Below the pieces are notes generated by a model. It had not been told where the DNA came from. It saw only the letters and a program-made list of their open reading frames with translations, and searched no databases. From Primulina eburnea (lineage: Eukaryota > Streptophyta > Magnoliopsida > Lamiales > Gesneriaceae), in assembly GCF_022965805.1 (NCBI RefSeq), contig NC_133114.1:1696761-1760760 (forward strand): a stretch of DNA of 64,000 nt, written 5' to 3'. How positions within the stretch are numbered: position 1 is the stretch's first letter; the number at the start of each line of letters is the position of its first letter. This document shows positions 10,357-22,479 of the stretch, piece by piece. The translations under genes were made by a program, and so were the position numbers.

Positions 10357-11710
10357 ATTACTAAAAACAAGGGATAATAATATATGATATCATAAAAAAT
10401 ACTGTCATTTAAACTGATTTTGTCATGATTTATAAAAAAATATAATAAATATTGGGCGTTTAATAATTACTATGTTGAGAGAGCGGTCGACACATTATAA
10501 CCGAGTTGTTATACGATTTAAAACCTTAATCCTAAGATCTCTCTAGTAAGAGTACTAGAAAACGACATATGTATATAATGTGACGTGACATTGCTTTTAT
10601 TAAATAATTCTAGAAGCTCTCCTTTAACATAGTGAGTCGTAAAAGATCTAGAAAGGAGAATGTCCCGAAGAGCCATTGGAAGGAGCGAGCTTAGCCGGTT
10701 GTTCTTTCTAAGACTTTGTCGACTATCCTACTAAAATAAAAAAAATATTAACCATTTAGCCAAACATCTACATCCGAATTCGAAGAAGTTGTATTGTTAC
10801 CACAAGCTATAGCTTTTGTAAATCAATAATCGATCGGTCTAACAATTGATGTTCGATTATCATAGATTACAATACAACTATTGAGAAGTTAATATTGGGA
10901 CACATTAAGCGATCCAGATTGATATACATATATATAACACAGAAGTGGAGCATTTTGAAACTGTTTATTTTTAAAAAAATTAAAATTGGAAACTGTCTTT
11001 AAGTGAATTTTATTGGGAACTATTTATCTGACACCAGATTATCATTTTTCGATAGTTATGGTATTTTATTAAAAATTCAGGCAAAAATTAACTCGTTCTG
11101 AAAATAAGATCCGTTTTTGCTCATATCATCTTAAGTATAAAAAACACGTACGATAATAATAATAAGTTATAAAATATAGGAGACCGGATTAATTTTATGA
11201 AAATATTTTTGAAAAATGTGATTTAGAACGAATATCCAATTTAGTCTGCATGATTTGAGTTTGCCAACCGAAACAATCCCCACAAAAATGTATATAAATC
11301 GACCTCAGTCCTTAACCCAACTCTCTTGTAATCCAATGAAACTACAAATTCCACGTCAAAAAAACAATGCAAGGTGCACTACAATGGTCGACTCGCAGAT
11401 TTAAATTACCAAAAAAGAAAGAAAAAGTAAATCCTAACTTACAATAAGACGATTAAAATGGCCAAAACTGGAAATCAATAACAGCAAACCAATATATAAA
11501 TTCTCGTATGCGGCAGTAATCAATTTTACCTCTAAAAAGCGCTTTTGCTTCGATTATATTCAGTCACTTTTTAGCCACCAGATGTTGAAACCCTTTTTTC
11601 GTCGCTAAGATTCGGCACCTTAAGATGGACCTGGAGCACTAGTTAATATCACCCAAAAGGTAAAAATGGTAACCAAAGACCATTTTTCAAGAAAGGTTAT
11701 TATATTGGAA
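10357..11710. other. Intergenic between Copia element and ABCE gene
   Basis: No gene seen. The last 300 bp or so (about 11400-11710) is likely 3' UTR and downstream sequence of the minus-strand ABCE gene. Confidence 0.5.
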
Positions 11711-14700
11711 TTAGTCGTCCAAATAATAATATGATCCAGCAGACTTCTGCTCCCGGTCCTTGGTCGACTCCAGTTTGTTGATTCTTGGACGATAATTCGT
11801 TGGATCCCGTCTAAAGGTAATGTCCAGATGCTGCATAAATTAGTAAGACAGATTGTCATCGGTAGTTACGTTTGGATGTACAAATTGAAGAACAAAATTT
11901 GTGGAGGCCGTCTTAGTAGTAAAGTTTAGTGGGCTTACAGATAAGAATAGGTTCATTCCTGTCAGTAAAGATTGAGGCGAATTGGCAATACAATCTATAG
12001 ATGGCTTTCCCTCGTACACAATAACCCTGTCTGCAAGGTATGTTGCCATTATGAAGTCGTGCTCGACAACAAATGCGGTCTTCTTTGCATGAAGTATAAA
12101 TCTCTTAATGACTTTTGAAGCAACAATACGCTGCTCAGAGTCCAGATACGCACTTGGTTCATCTATCAAATATATGTCTGCCGGCTGCAGCAAACCCAAA
12201 ATGGCAAATCATATATCATAAAACAGATGATAAAGGTCGTCAGCGTGGATGCAGGAATTCCGGGGAGTGGGGCGACTCAATCATATATGAGAGCCCAAAT
12301 TTGAACTTTTAAGAATACTGACAGAAAATTTCAAAATTTTCAGGTTGAGGGAGGGCAAACTAGTCAGGCCCTAAAGGTCATGGTGGTGATGATTCGGTTA
12401 AAGCACATAAACGAGCACGCTATGAAACACAAAAGTAGAAATGTCGTATATACTCGATACAACATAATCTAAGCATTTTCTGACATTTATCGAAATTGAA
12501 AGACCAAGGAAAAGACCATACAAAATATAGCGAGGACCAATGCGACATAATGGATTTCCGGCAGATATTCATATGATCTCTCCTACTATCTTATTATGAA
12601 AAGACAACTTGCTCATAAAATATTTATAAATAAAGTACATGCAGGTAAAAAATTAAAAATTAACCTTTCCAAGGCAGAGGGTTAAAGCAACTCTTTGCAA
12701 CTCTCCACCAGAAAGATTCACGACTTCTTGATCCATTAGTTGCTCGATTAGGAGAGGCTTCATCACATCTGATACGAACTGCGGATGCATATAAGAATCA
12801 CGTATTTTTTGATGCAACAGAATTCTAACAGTAGATTGGAATTTCGGACTGATCTTCTGTGGCTTGTAAGAAACGTTGAATTCTGGAATCTCTACATCCG
12901 AGCCTTCTACCAAGTCAGGTTTCAATAGACCGGCCTGCGATTCATAAGGAAATAAATTGTAGCAAAAAATGACTATATCATCGCACATGCTATAGAGACC
13001 AATAAATAAATTTACCAGCATCCTTATGAAAGTTGTCTTCCCTGTCCCGTTTTCACCAAGCATGACAATGATTTGAGAATCAGTGAACTCCCCTTCCACT
13101 ACCTTAAGTTGAAAATTACCCTGAGTCTTGGTCATGGTTGGATACTTATACCTCGCATATGTCTCGATTTCCTCGGCACTTTCCTGTGGAGTCTCTGCAA
13201 CCTGAGAGGAAAAGAAATGTACTAATGCCATCACACACAACACCACAATTCCTGTTACGAGCTATATATTCAGATGAATCATACAAGTTACCCTAAAAGT
13301 AAGAGATTCATCCCGAAATCTTAGATTCTCTGTTGGGACAAATCCAGCCAGAAATATATTGATTCCCTCTCTGACGGAGAACGGGAGTGTTACCACACCA
13401 TATACACCAGGCCTCCCATAAAGGCAGCAGATGAAGTCCGATAAATAATCAAGTACACTAAGATCATGCTCCACAACAATAACATAGCTGAGAAGTAAAA
13501 TATTTTAATGTGAGGTCTCGTAACAGAGAAGGCTGAACTCTGATTACTAAACAAGAGTACAAATAGAAATGTCATGAAACCTATTGGGTCGGAGCAAAGA
13601 TCTGACAACTTGAGCAGCTTTGAGCCTCTGCTTCACATCAAGATAGCTCGAGGGCTCATCAAACATATAAATCTCCGCATTCTGTATAGCAACAACAGCT
13701 ATAGCAAATCTCTGGAGCTCTCCACCAGATAAATCGCCCACATTGCGGTCCAAGACTTGAGTCAGCTCAAGATCAACACAAAGTTCTTCTTTTACTTCTC
13801 TCTCATCTTTCTGAGCAAGAACTTGCCCAACATTGCCTTGAACAGCTTTCGGGATGTGGTCCACATACTGTGGCTTGATGATCGCCTGAAAAAATGAATC
13901 CATGAATAGTAAGAAAGGTGTCACAACTTGGAAGAAAGAAATGAGATTTAAACTGACAAGTCAATTACAATAAAAACTGAACTTAAACAAGATCCACTAA
14001 AACAGGTCTTGTCATTATTTTCCGTAGGAAATGAAATACAACTACTAACTGATATATTAGCTAGCCATTTTTTATCTATTAGGCAATCAAAAGAAACTAA
14101 AACATACAATGATCTTAAGAAATAAATGCGTCATCACAAACTATCAAGGTAGTTATGTAGGCTATACTCCTATAAGACTATCACAGGCCAAGAGATATTT
14201 TCATGAATTCAACAAAAGCAGATATTGTTTCAAAAGTTTTGAACAATGCAGTGACTAAAGCAGCATCAAGATCACTCCGGAAACAAACTTCAAAAGAGAA
14301 GTAGCCAATTTCTGCAGAATTTCCCAAATAAAATACAAACATGGCATCTCTTATCTTCAAAAGAGAAGTAGCCAATTTCTGAAGAATTTCCCAAATAAAA
14401 TATAAACATGGCATCTCTTATCTCGACAGCAATTTTTTTAAATCAGAAATCACCTTCAAATTATCTTCAAGGATACGCGTAAAATAGTTTTGCAGCTCAG
14501 ATCCTCGAAAATATGTCAAAATTTCCTGCCAATCAGGAGGGTTCTGCAGGACATGAAAAATGTTGAGAAACAGATTAACCTCCAATGGAAAAATTAAAAT
14601 AAGTTGAAAAGCTTACATTAAAGCGTCCCAAGTTAGGCTTCAATTTGCCAGCCAAAACTTTCAGAGCAGTTGATTTTCCAATGCCATTAGTTCCAACCAA

Positions 14701-16144
14701 GCCAAGAACTTGTCCAGGTCTTGGAACAGGTAATCTGAGTAAAATATTTTTAGAAGGTTAGCAAGTAATAACCAAAAGCCATATACAGAGGGTAACTACA
14801 ATCAGGTCAAACCTATGCAATTTAAAGGTGTTGGGACCATATCGGTGTGTGGTATCCTTATCGAGGTCTTTTGGCAGATTGATAATTTGGATGGCTTCAA
14901 ATGGACATTTCTACATAACAAGTCAAACATTTTGAGAGTTGGGGAGCTTGTAAATTGAACATTAAGGCAAAAAAAACGGTCCTTTCATTGGACAGACCTT
15001 CACACATATACCGCACCCAATACACAACTCCTCAGAGATGAAAGCAATCTTCGCTGCAGGAGTCACTTCAATGCATAGTTTGCCTGCAATTATATAAAAT
15101 ATCAGAAACACAGACATGACATCCATGCAAAAAAATAAAAAACAATCCATTAGAGAAGCTATTGGTGTAGTAGTTTAACATCTCGGAAGCTGTATTGCTG
15201 AAAATAAGAGTTAATCACATAAATTCTGAAACGTTTTTTTCTCTTTTGAGAACTACATAGCCTAATCTTAATGCTCCGTGAGCAGAAACAAGCATCCCAG
15301 GCATTGTAACCATTTTTCATAATTGAGAAAATGTAGGGCAGGCAAATGCAGTTCTGAAGACATAATAATCGGGTTTTTATTGCAAACATCAATATTTGCT
15401 TAGATAAATAAATAAATAACGTATAAATAGACGAAGAAATACACAGGGAGGGGATAATAAATCCACATACGAAAGGTCTTCTTCACAACAATTATTTCTA
15501 TGAGTCAAATGCAGCCAGCATACATGAAATGATGGAATTTATATCACGTGACAGCTGACTCTGGGCAATAATTATGTCCCCCGTCGTTGTTTATTGAAAC
15601 CAATGATTATTTGCAATGATGAATTCAAATCAAATTATGGACGCATGATTGGGGTACACTCAGATTGAGAATAAGGGAGCCAAAGCCAGTAAAGGTTTCA
15701 TGTCCAATCCCCAATTACAAGGAAGCATAAATCTTCTCACATATGGTTATGGATTTGGGGGAAAAAAATCAAAACTTGGAGAAAAAAATGATAAACATTG
15801 TCCACAAACTCTAAACTAGACCTGTGCTTTCCCAACCGAAAATTTTAAGCTAAAGTATTTAGCTTTTATCCAGTGAATCAAAAGACATTAACATACGATA
15901 AAACAAGAAAAAGTGATCAAGATATCTATCCAAATACAAAATTGAACAAAACCCAGAAAATACACTTTCGAGCAACATTCCACAATAACCACACCATCAA
16001 CCATGCACAAAAATCAACCTCAAAAAAGGAGAAATTACCGGTTTTGACCACAGGGCAACTCTTTTTACACTCCTGGCGACACTTTTTCGGCTTGCACTTG
16101 TCGGAGCTCACTATAGCGATACGCGTCAGTTTCTGATCTGCCAT
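11711..16144 (-). CDS. RLI2: ABCE-type ATPase (RNase L inhibitor homologue), 11 exons
   Basis: Cytosolic Fe-S twin-ATPase. Family knowledge: ABCE splits post-termination ribosomes for recycling and works with 40S initiation complexes. Exons: 16144-16039, 15083-14998, 14910-14813, 14734-14617, 14543-14454, 13885-13581, 13487-13292, 13201-13016, 12934-12665, 12184-11939, 11830-11711. All introns are GT/AG and the total is 1,821 bp (606 aa plus stop), the usual plant ABCE length. Two [4Fe-4S] cysteine clusters lie in exons 1-3 ([25 protein letters not shown] near residues 56-66). NBD1 has GTNGIGKST (about 111), LSGGELQR (about 218) and [11 protein letters not shown]2 has GENGTGKTT (about 382), LSGGELQR (about 469) and DEPSAYLD. 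The C-terminal exon ends [10 protein letters not shown]. No damage is seen. The naming as the RLI2/ABCE2 orthologue is from recalled similarity. Confidence 0.96.
14289..14422 (-). repeat. 67-bp tandem duplication in ABCE intron 5
   Basis: Two adjacent 67-bp copies (14289-14355 and 14356-14422) with two visible differences, about 30 bp from the splice donor of the exon ending at 14454. Confidence 0.85.
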
Positions 16145-16450
16145 CCCTCTCTATATATATTCGACTGATCACTGCCCAAATTAACAAAACAAAAAAAAAT
16201 GAAATAAAAAACTTCAAAAGCCAAACAATTAAAGCCAAAAAAAGGAATTGCGTACAATAAAAGAAGACTCCGCAGAGAAGGAAAGAGGGGATGTGCTAAT
16301 ATTCTGGTGGCACACGTAGAGAATCGGGTTAGGGTTCCAGGGAACGTTGTCGATTAAATCGCATTACCTGGTAATGTTAAAACACGCTTTCGCTGCCTTA
16401 ACAGGATGTCGCAATTGCTTGCGAAGGATGTCCTTCTGTAATATAATAAA
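16145..16450. other. ABCE upstream region / 5' UTR
   Basis: Probable 5' UTR and promoter of the minus-strand ABCE gene. On the minus strand a TTTGGGCAG lies about 29 bases before the ATG and could be the acceptor of a 5'-UTR intron, which I cannot confirm. No clear TATA box is placed at a normal distance. Confidence 0.35.
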
Positions 16451-16610
16451 ACAATGTGAACCGTCTCGCGAGTTAATTTTATGAAATGAATTTTTAACTC
16501 GATCAAACTCATGAAAATATTAAATTTTATATCAAAATTATTATTTAAATATGTTCGAACTATCTCACACATATAAATCTGTGAGATTATATCACAATAG
16601 ATTTTACTCA
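16451..16610 (+). mobile_element. GTGAGAC short dispersed element, copy G (old)
   Basis: A highly diverged copy: TGTGAACCGTCTCGCGAG at the start, an ATGAAAATATTAAATTTTAT core, and CTGTGAGATTATATCACAATAG at the end. Confidence 0.5.
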
Positions 16611-18251
16611 TATTATATGATGATAATAGATAGAATATTCATGAAATTATCATCTCAGAAAGCAAAATATTATTTCTTCAAAATAAAAATTCAAAAACAT
16701 TATTGTGAAAAATTATAAAATTTTGAAAAATACCAAAAAAAGCCTCCTTCAATTATTATTATAATTAATTATCAAAAAAGCTTTTAAAAAATATTGAAAA
16801 AGTAAGTGTTTATTGTTTTAGCAAACGTCATAGTTGCCAACAACATATAATTCTAATATTTTAAATCTTGCAATAACTCAAATATTACATTTCAATGATT
16901 TTTCAATAAAAAAATTTATTGTAGTCTATAATTTATTTTCCTAGTTCTTATTTATATTTAATCCCTAAAATTTGACCATATAAATTAATCAACACCAAAA
17001 AACTAACAAACTTTGCACACAAAAACAGTGTAAATAATTTGGGATAAATCCCAATAATTTTACCATAATAGTAATAATTTAAATTATCATGTCGTGTATC
17101 ACTATTTTAAGCATGTCAATATTGTCTTCGAATTTCTTCTTGTTTCTTTTTTCATTTTTATGTGACAACTATTTATTACCAGCACTCTATGATCGTCAAA
17201 TTTGCAAATATCATCTTCATTCTTTAGTTCTATTATAACGCAAGTTTTGCACTAAAATAATTGAATTTCTGCACCAAATTCAACATCCGACTCCAACTAA
17301 TTTATTTCAAATCTTACATAAAAAAATATTATCAGGATATTTTTTTTATTTTACATATATTAATCATTATATTTTATATTTATATTTGTGTTAAAATTAT
17401 CATTTTCAATTGTTATATTGTATTTTTACAAATTTTCATTTGTGTTTTACTATTATATTATTATAAATAATTACATCAAACCATTAATTAAATGTTTTAA
17501 ATTATTTAAATTATTTAAATAATATTTATAATCTTTAATACAAATATTTATAATAAATAAAAAAAATTAAAATTAAAAAAATAAATAGGAGCTCTTGGCG
17601 CTGAGGAATTCCCCTTATGACACTAAAATGGTGTTTTTGGTACAGGGTTAGAGATGTTTAAACTGATTTTGTTTTTTTTTTTTTTTTGCATATACCTCTT
17701 GTAATACTTTATCATTTGATATTTATCTTTTTTTATCGAGTATAATATTATTGCATTTTAAATATCACAGAAAAATCGATATTGTAAATTACTTTGTATT
17801 CAATAGATTTCTCTCTTATTTTATTTTCACGCATAAAATATAAGTCTGAGATTTATCCGAAGATGAACGCAAATGATGCTGACGCTGATGCTGGGGTCTA
17901 TGTCGATGTCGATGTCGATGTCGATGTCGATGATGTCGACTGCGTTCGGATCTGCGAGGTTATGATCGATTGAGGAACGAGTGTCACCAATGCTTTCATA
18001 TGATCCCATTAATGATCCTCTTTCCATTAAAGTTGCAAGAAAGAGAGGATTTCAACACACGTTGCATGATCTACAGTATATACCCAGGTCCCATTTTGTA
18101 AAAGTAAATATATTTGTTTTTTTATTATTAATAAAAAATAATCATATCTGGAAAAATAATAATGATAATAACACATTGATAGATAAAATGAATGATTTTA
18201 AAACCTTATACGATTTCAAAATTATGCATTGGCAAAAATCTTTAAATATCT
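16611..18251. other. AT-rich intergenic, with GATGTC microsatellite
   Basis: No gene seen. A 6-bp microsatellite (GTCGAT repeated about six times) lies at 17899-17940. It creates a spurious Asp-Ile repeat frame on the minus strand. Confidence 0.6.
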
Positions 18252-18259
18252 TAAATTTT

Positions 18260-18875
18260 TAGGGGTGTCAAAATCCGACAATACCCACCAACCCGACACG
18301 GTTCAACTCGAAAAAATAAGATTTGGATTTGGGGTTTTCGAGTTCGGGTCAGATCGGGTTGGACCCGATAGCTGACTCGGAAAATATGATCGAGTTGGGT
18401 TGGGTTCGGGTTGACCCGAAAAGTTAATTTTTTTAAAAATATATAATTAATAAATATTACCTACATTTTTTTATATATTTTATGTCTAAAAAAATATTTA
18501 TTGTATATTTATATCATAAATTTTCATAATTTAATATTTATTTTGAATATTTTTTAATCTTTAAATAATTGTTTATTTGATTTAGTAAATATATTTTATT
18601 TTTTTACGATTAGACTTTCAAATTTAAATTATATATATGAGGAAAAATTTGTTATTGTGTGTTTAAATTAAAATATTATCATTATTTTTTTTATTTTTAT
18701 TTAATTTTCTTTAAAAAATTCAAAATCAAGTTATACGGGTTGATGGGTTGATTCGGGTTCATGTTCGGGTTGAGAGTTTTCGAGTTGACTCGGGTTCGGA
18801 TTGGGTTCGGGTTGAGCAATTTTTGAATAGTACTATTGCTCAACCCAACCCAACCCACCCGAATTGACACCCCTA
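18260..18875. mobile_element. hAT-type MITE, TAGGGGTGTCAA family, copy 1
   Basis: 616 bp with terminal inverted repeats TAGGGGTGTCAA / TTGACACCCCTA and an 8-bp target duplication TAAATTTT (18252-18259 and 18876-18883). The sub-terminal zones are dense in GGGTTCGGGTTGACCCG-like motifs and the centre is AT-rich. There is no coding capacity. An 8-bp duplication points to mobilisation by a hAT-class transposase. Confidence 0.9.
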
Positions 18876-18883
18876 TAAATTTT

Positions 18884-19572
18884 GGTACGCAAAATTCTTG
18901 AATTGTGTACGTAGTGATGTATCTACTTGACATTTGATCTAAAGGTTTATTTTTAAAAAAATTGAACTGCGACCAATACACTTTACGATACTATATTTAA
19001 ATCAAATATTTCAGAATAAAATATAATGTGTCATTTCATAATTAAAATTTTTTAAAATAAGGACGTGGGCAACGTCCATCGTCCACTCTAGATCGCATTT
19101 AAATAACTTTTCGGAAGCATGCAAAAAAATATATACTTGACACTTACCTTCATTGTCTATGGAGTGCTTGGTGGCGAATATCGCCTCCCAATATCTAATG
19201 TATTGGAGATAATCTTCTTTTGACTTTAAATCTATCATTATTGGCTTTTGATGGATGTGCTCAAGGGAATTTTAGTTTTGCATTTGTATTGTTTGCCGTT
19301 TGTCTCATCTTCATCAACCATAGTGGCTGTAGGTACTCGTTTTCTAGTTAGCATGCATATCTAAATCAAGAACAATATGAATTGGTGGGAAAAATAAACT
19401 GATAAATACACAATTTTTCCAAAGATTTATATAAACCACAGCCAGAAGGTTGCTACATGGAAGTTTTAGAGCTCTGTAATCAAAACCTGGCCATCTGGAA
19501 TTTGCCTAAACTAAAAGCACTCCTCAGTTGAAGAAACAGAACTTCTTATGCTGGTGAACGGGTGAGCTTCCA
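18884..19572. other. Intergenic / ABCG14 3' flank
   Basis: No gene seen. The part nearest 19572 is likely the 3' UTR of the minus-strand ABCG gene. Confidence 0.5.
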
Positions 19573-22318
19573 TCATCGCAATCGATGCAAAGCTAGGTAT
19601 GCAACAAATCTGTATCCCACTAACATCAGCACCATGATGGAAATGCCCATCCACATATGGCTCAAACCAACAGATTTGATGGCAGGGTGATCTGCGACTC
19701 GGCAGTAGACCCCATTTGCACACTCATAGTAATCATTCTCATCATACTGAATCCCAAGAAGTAGCTTATAACAGTAGTAGCTGTAGCTCAGATATTTTAG
19801 CCAGACCATGAAAGGGGGGATTTGTCTGACATAGTATCCTCCGGCAATAAGGAAAACCAAAGTTGTAACTGAGGCTAAAGTTGCAGCTTGTTTTACGTCC
19901 ATGAGTATGGCGCCAAATGCCAATCCAAGACTTTGGGAAACAAGGACGCTTAAAAGAACAATTAGAAGGGAGAAGATAAAGGTGGCAGGGTCAGGTTTAA
20001 GGCCACCCATCCAATAAAAGATTAAGGTAAATATGGTTGGCAGTGCAAGCTCGAGTGGAAGATCTCCGACTGTTCTGGCTAGATAGTAGGAGGAGAGGCG
20101 GTACATTCCAGATGACCTTTCCTTCTTTAGCATGTTCCTTTCTTGGGGAAAAGTGAAAACAGCATTATAAAGGGGGTAGAAGCCCCAAAATACAGAGAAA
20201 AAGGACAACATGGCTATCTGCAAGGAAGTAATTCTTAATTACCAAACTTGAGAATACATCATAATTACGTAATAATATAAACATGGATGTGTGGAAAAGG
20301 CTTACACGGTCGTCAATGTGAGACGGTGGGGTTTGCCACCATAGAAGACCTCCAAGTATCGCCACACTTACAACTTGAAAGGTTCTGAGCCTGTTGAAGG
20401 CTTCAAATCTTCTCTCCCGTAATCCTCGTAATAGCAGGACATGAAATTGATGCCACCATGTTGTGCACCATTTTTCGAATTTCAAATCATCTCCTACATC
20501 ATTCGAAAACTATGAACCTTAAAAGTTTGTGAAAATGTACAAGTTCTCTGATTTTGAGGGAGAAGAGTGGTTACTCGTGGAGTTTTCTTCGTTGTAGTTG
20601 TAGATAATTATATCTGAACTACACAACTCAGTTTTCAGCCTGGTAGAAATGTTCTTATCATAAGCAGAGATGAGAAATTCTCTTACAGATGCTGGATCTT
20701 GCTGACTGTTGTCACTGTGATTGGTAGAGTGTTGGAAATCTGGTCCAATCCCTGGAAATGTGAAAAATTAGGACTTTCTTCTCATTTCCATTTTCTAAAA
20801 TAGACAAGTATCTAGATTCATGATTATAATTATTTCTTGCTGGCAGTGTTAATGAATGTGTTAGATAGATTAGTACAGTCTGTAAGATGTAATACTCGAT
20901 TGAAATCAACGAGCTGCGGGTGGGTCTTGTTTTGTTAAATCCCATTTAATATTTTCGAGAACCAACCTTTGTGTAGAGTAATTTGACTCTTTATGCTACT
21001 TGAGCAGGAAAGGTGAATAAATGGAGCAAGGTCCTTGACCATAAACTATGTGCTTGTGCTAAGTACTTGTTGTGGAAAGCATGATTTTCTAATTACCATT
21101 AGCAAGATCAAGCAATAGATCAGCCGGATTGACAACTATGGATGTCGGAAACCCAATTGAAGAGAAGTACTGCAAGGCAGTTGATGCAGGACCGTAGTAA
21201 ATTGGGCAGCCTTCAGAGAGCAAGACTACCTTATCGAACATATGGTAGAGTCGGCTAGAGGGCTGATGAATGGTGGTTATAACAGTTCGACCACCAGTAG
21301 CAAGTCCTTTGACTGTGTTCAGAATTCGTTGAGCTGTAGTGGAATCTAAGCCTGAGGTGGGCTCATCTAGTAATAGTAAGCTTGGATTGATGAGCATTTC
21401 TTGACCTATGCTCACCCTTTTTTTCTCCCCTCCTGATATTCCTCTAAAAAGGGGCCCTCCTATCATGCTATTACGGCACCTAGTTAACCCCAGTTCTGTT
21501 ATGACATGCTCCACATGTTGTACTTTTGCTTCTCTGGTCAGACTTTTCGGTAGCCGTAATAGGGCAGTAAATAAAAGAGTTTCAAACACACTAAGATTTG
21601 GGTATAGAATATCATCCTGTGCAACAAATCCTGTTCGACGTCGGATGGAGCCTGAAAAAGGCTGACCATTGTAAGTGATCTTGCCTGACAAGTTTCCAGA
21701 GAGACGACCTCCAAGGGCTGTAAGAAGTGTGGTTTTTCCACTGCCTGATGGACCTAGCATCGCTAGTATCTCCCCAGGTGAAATCATGCCTGTGATCCCA
21801 TTTAGTATTACTTTTTCTTTAGGGTTAGAGGTTCCTCCACAACAAGTTCCTTGTCTCTCATAGTTAACTTTGTAGACAATCTCTTTGAACTGAAACACAA
21901 GAGGAATATTCAGCAGGTGTAACATGTCGCTAATATCTTCCTAAGTGAAAAAAGGTTGTAGTATTTTTTATCTTCATCTAGTAAACCATTAGCTGTTAGT
22001 AGTAACATACATACTTTTTGTGCAAATCTATCCTGTCAACTGCCTTTAACATTTTGTAAAAATGCAAGCAGGCTGGTGGCTTGCTGGAGTCTGTTTTAAT
22101 GCATGCATGTGATTATCAGTGTGAAAAGACAAGTGTGCAGGGGTGGGGGAGACCTTTAAACTTATGGGAAATAATGTCCGCTGTAGAAAGGATTGTGAAT
22201 TGTTCTGAGCTGGGTAAGCCAGATATGCCGTGTCGCAGGTCTCCAGCTTCTTTGGCAGGCCTTTCTCCAGTTCAGTGCCATCATTTTCTGGTTTTGGTGC
22301 TACGGAACACAGGGGCAT
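19573..22318 (-). CDS. ABCG14: ABCG14-type half-size ABC transporter, 5 exons
   Basis: Plasma-membrane half-transporter of the white-brown complex (ABCG) group. The Arabidopsis member ABCG14 is known to move cytokinins from root to shoot, and the same role is inferred here. Exons: 22318-22154, 21889-21097, 20751-20575, 20493-20306, 20217-19573. Total 1,968 bp (655 aa plus stop), close to the family's size. The ATG at 22318 starts [13 protein letters not shown], the expected N terminus. The NBD comes first: Walker A GPSGSGKT (about 101-108), signature [10 protein letters not shown] (about 206), Walker [13 protein letters not shown] (about 226) and the H-loop segment TTIHQPSS. The transmembrane half (about residues 390-655) includes [39 protein letters not shown] and the large loop [17 protein letters not shown]. 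No frame damage. It must pair with another half-transporter or with itself. Confidence 0.95.
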
Positions 22319-22465
22319 GGTTAAATCTACTGATGCTCAAACTGTTTTCTGTCGCGGTGGTAGAGGTGGAAAAATTCGTGGTGTCTATTGGTATAGGATG
22401 GAAAGGAGGCAGACGTTTAACAGCAGCTTTTAGTTTTGGTTCCCAGTGAAAGGATCGATTCACAA

Positions 22466-22478
22466 ATATATAACCGCG
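22466..22478 (-). promoter_or_regulatory. Possible TATA box of ABCG14
   Basis: TTATATATTT on the minus strand, about 150 bp upstream of the ATG at 22318. That would give a 5' UTR of about 120 bp. Position and sequence are the only support. Confidence 0.3.
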
Positions 22479-22479
22479 G

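Noticed and set aside
17827..18027. Asp-Ile repeat frame on the minus strand
   Set aside because: Product of the GATGTC microsatellite. No flanking gene structure.
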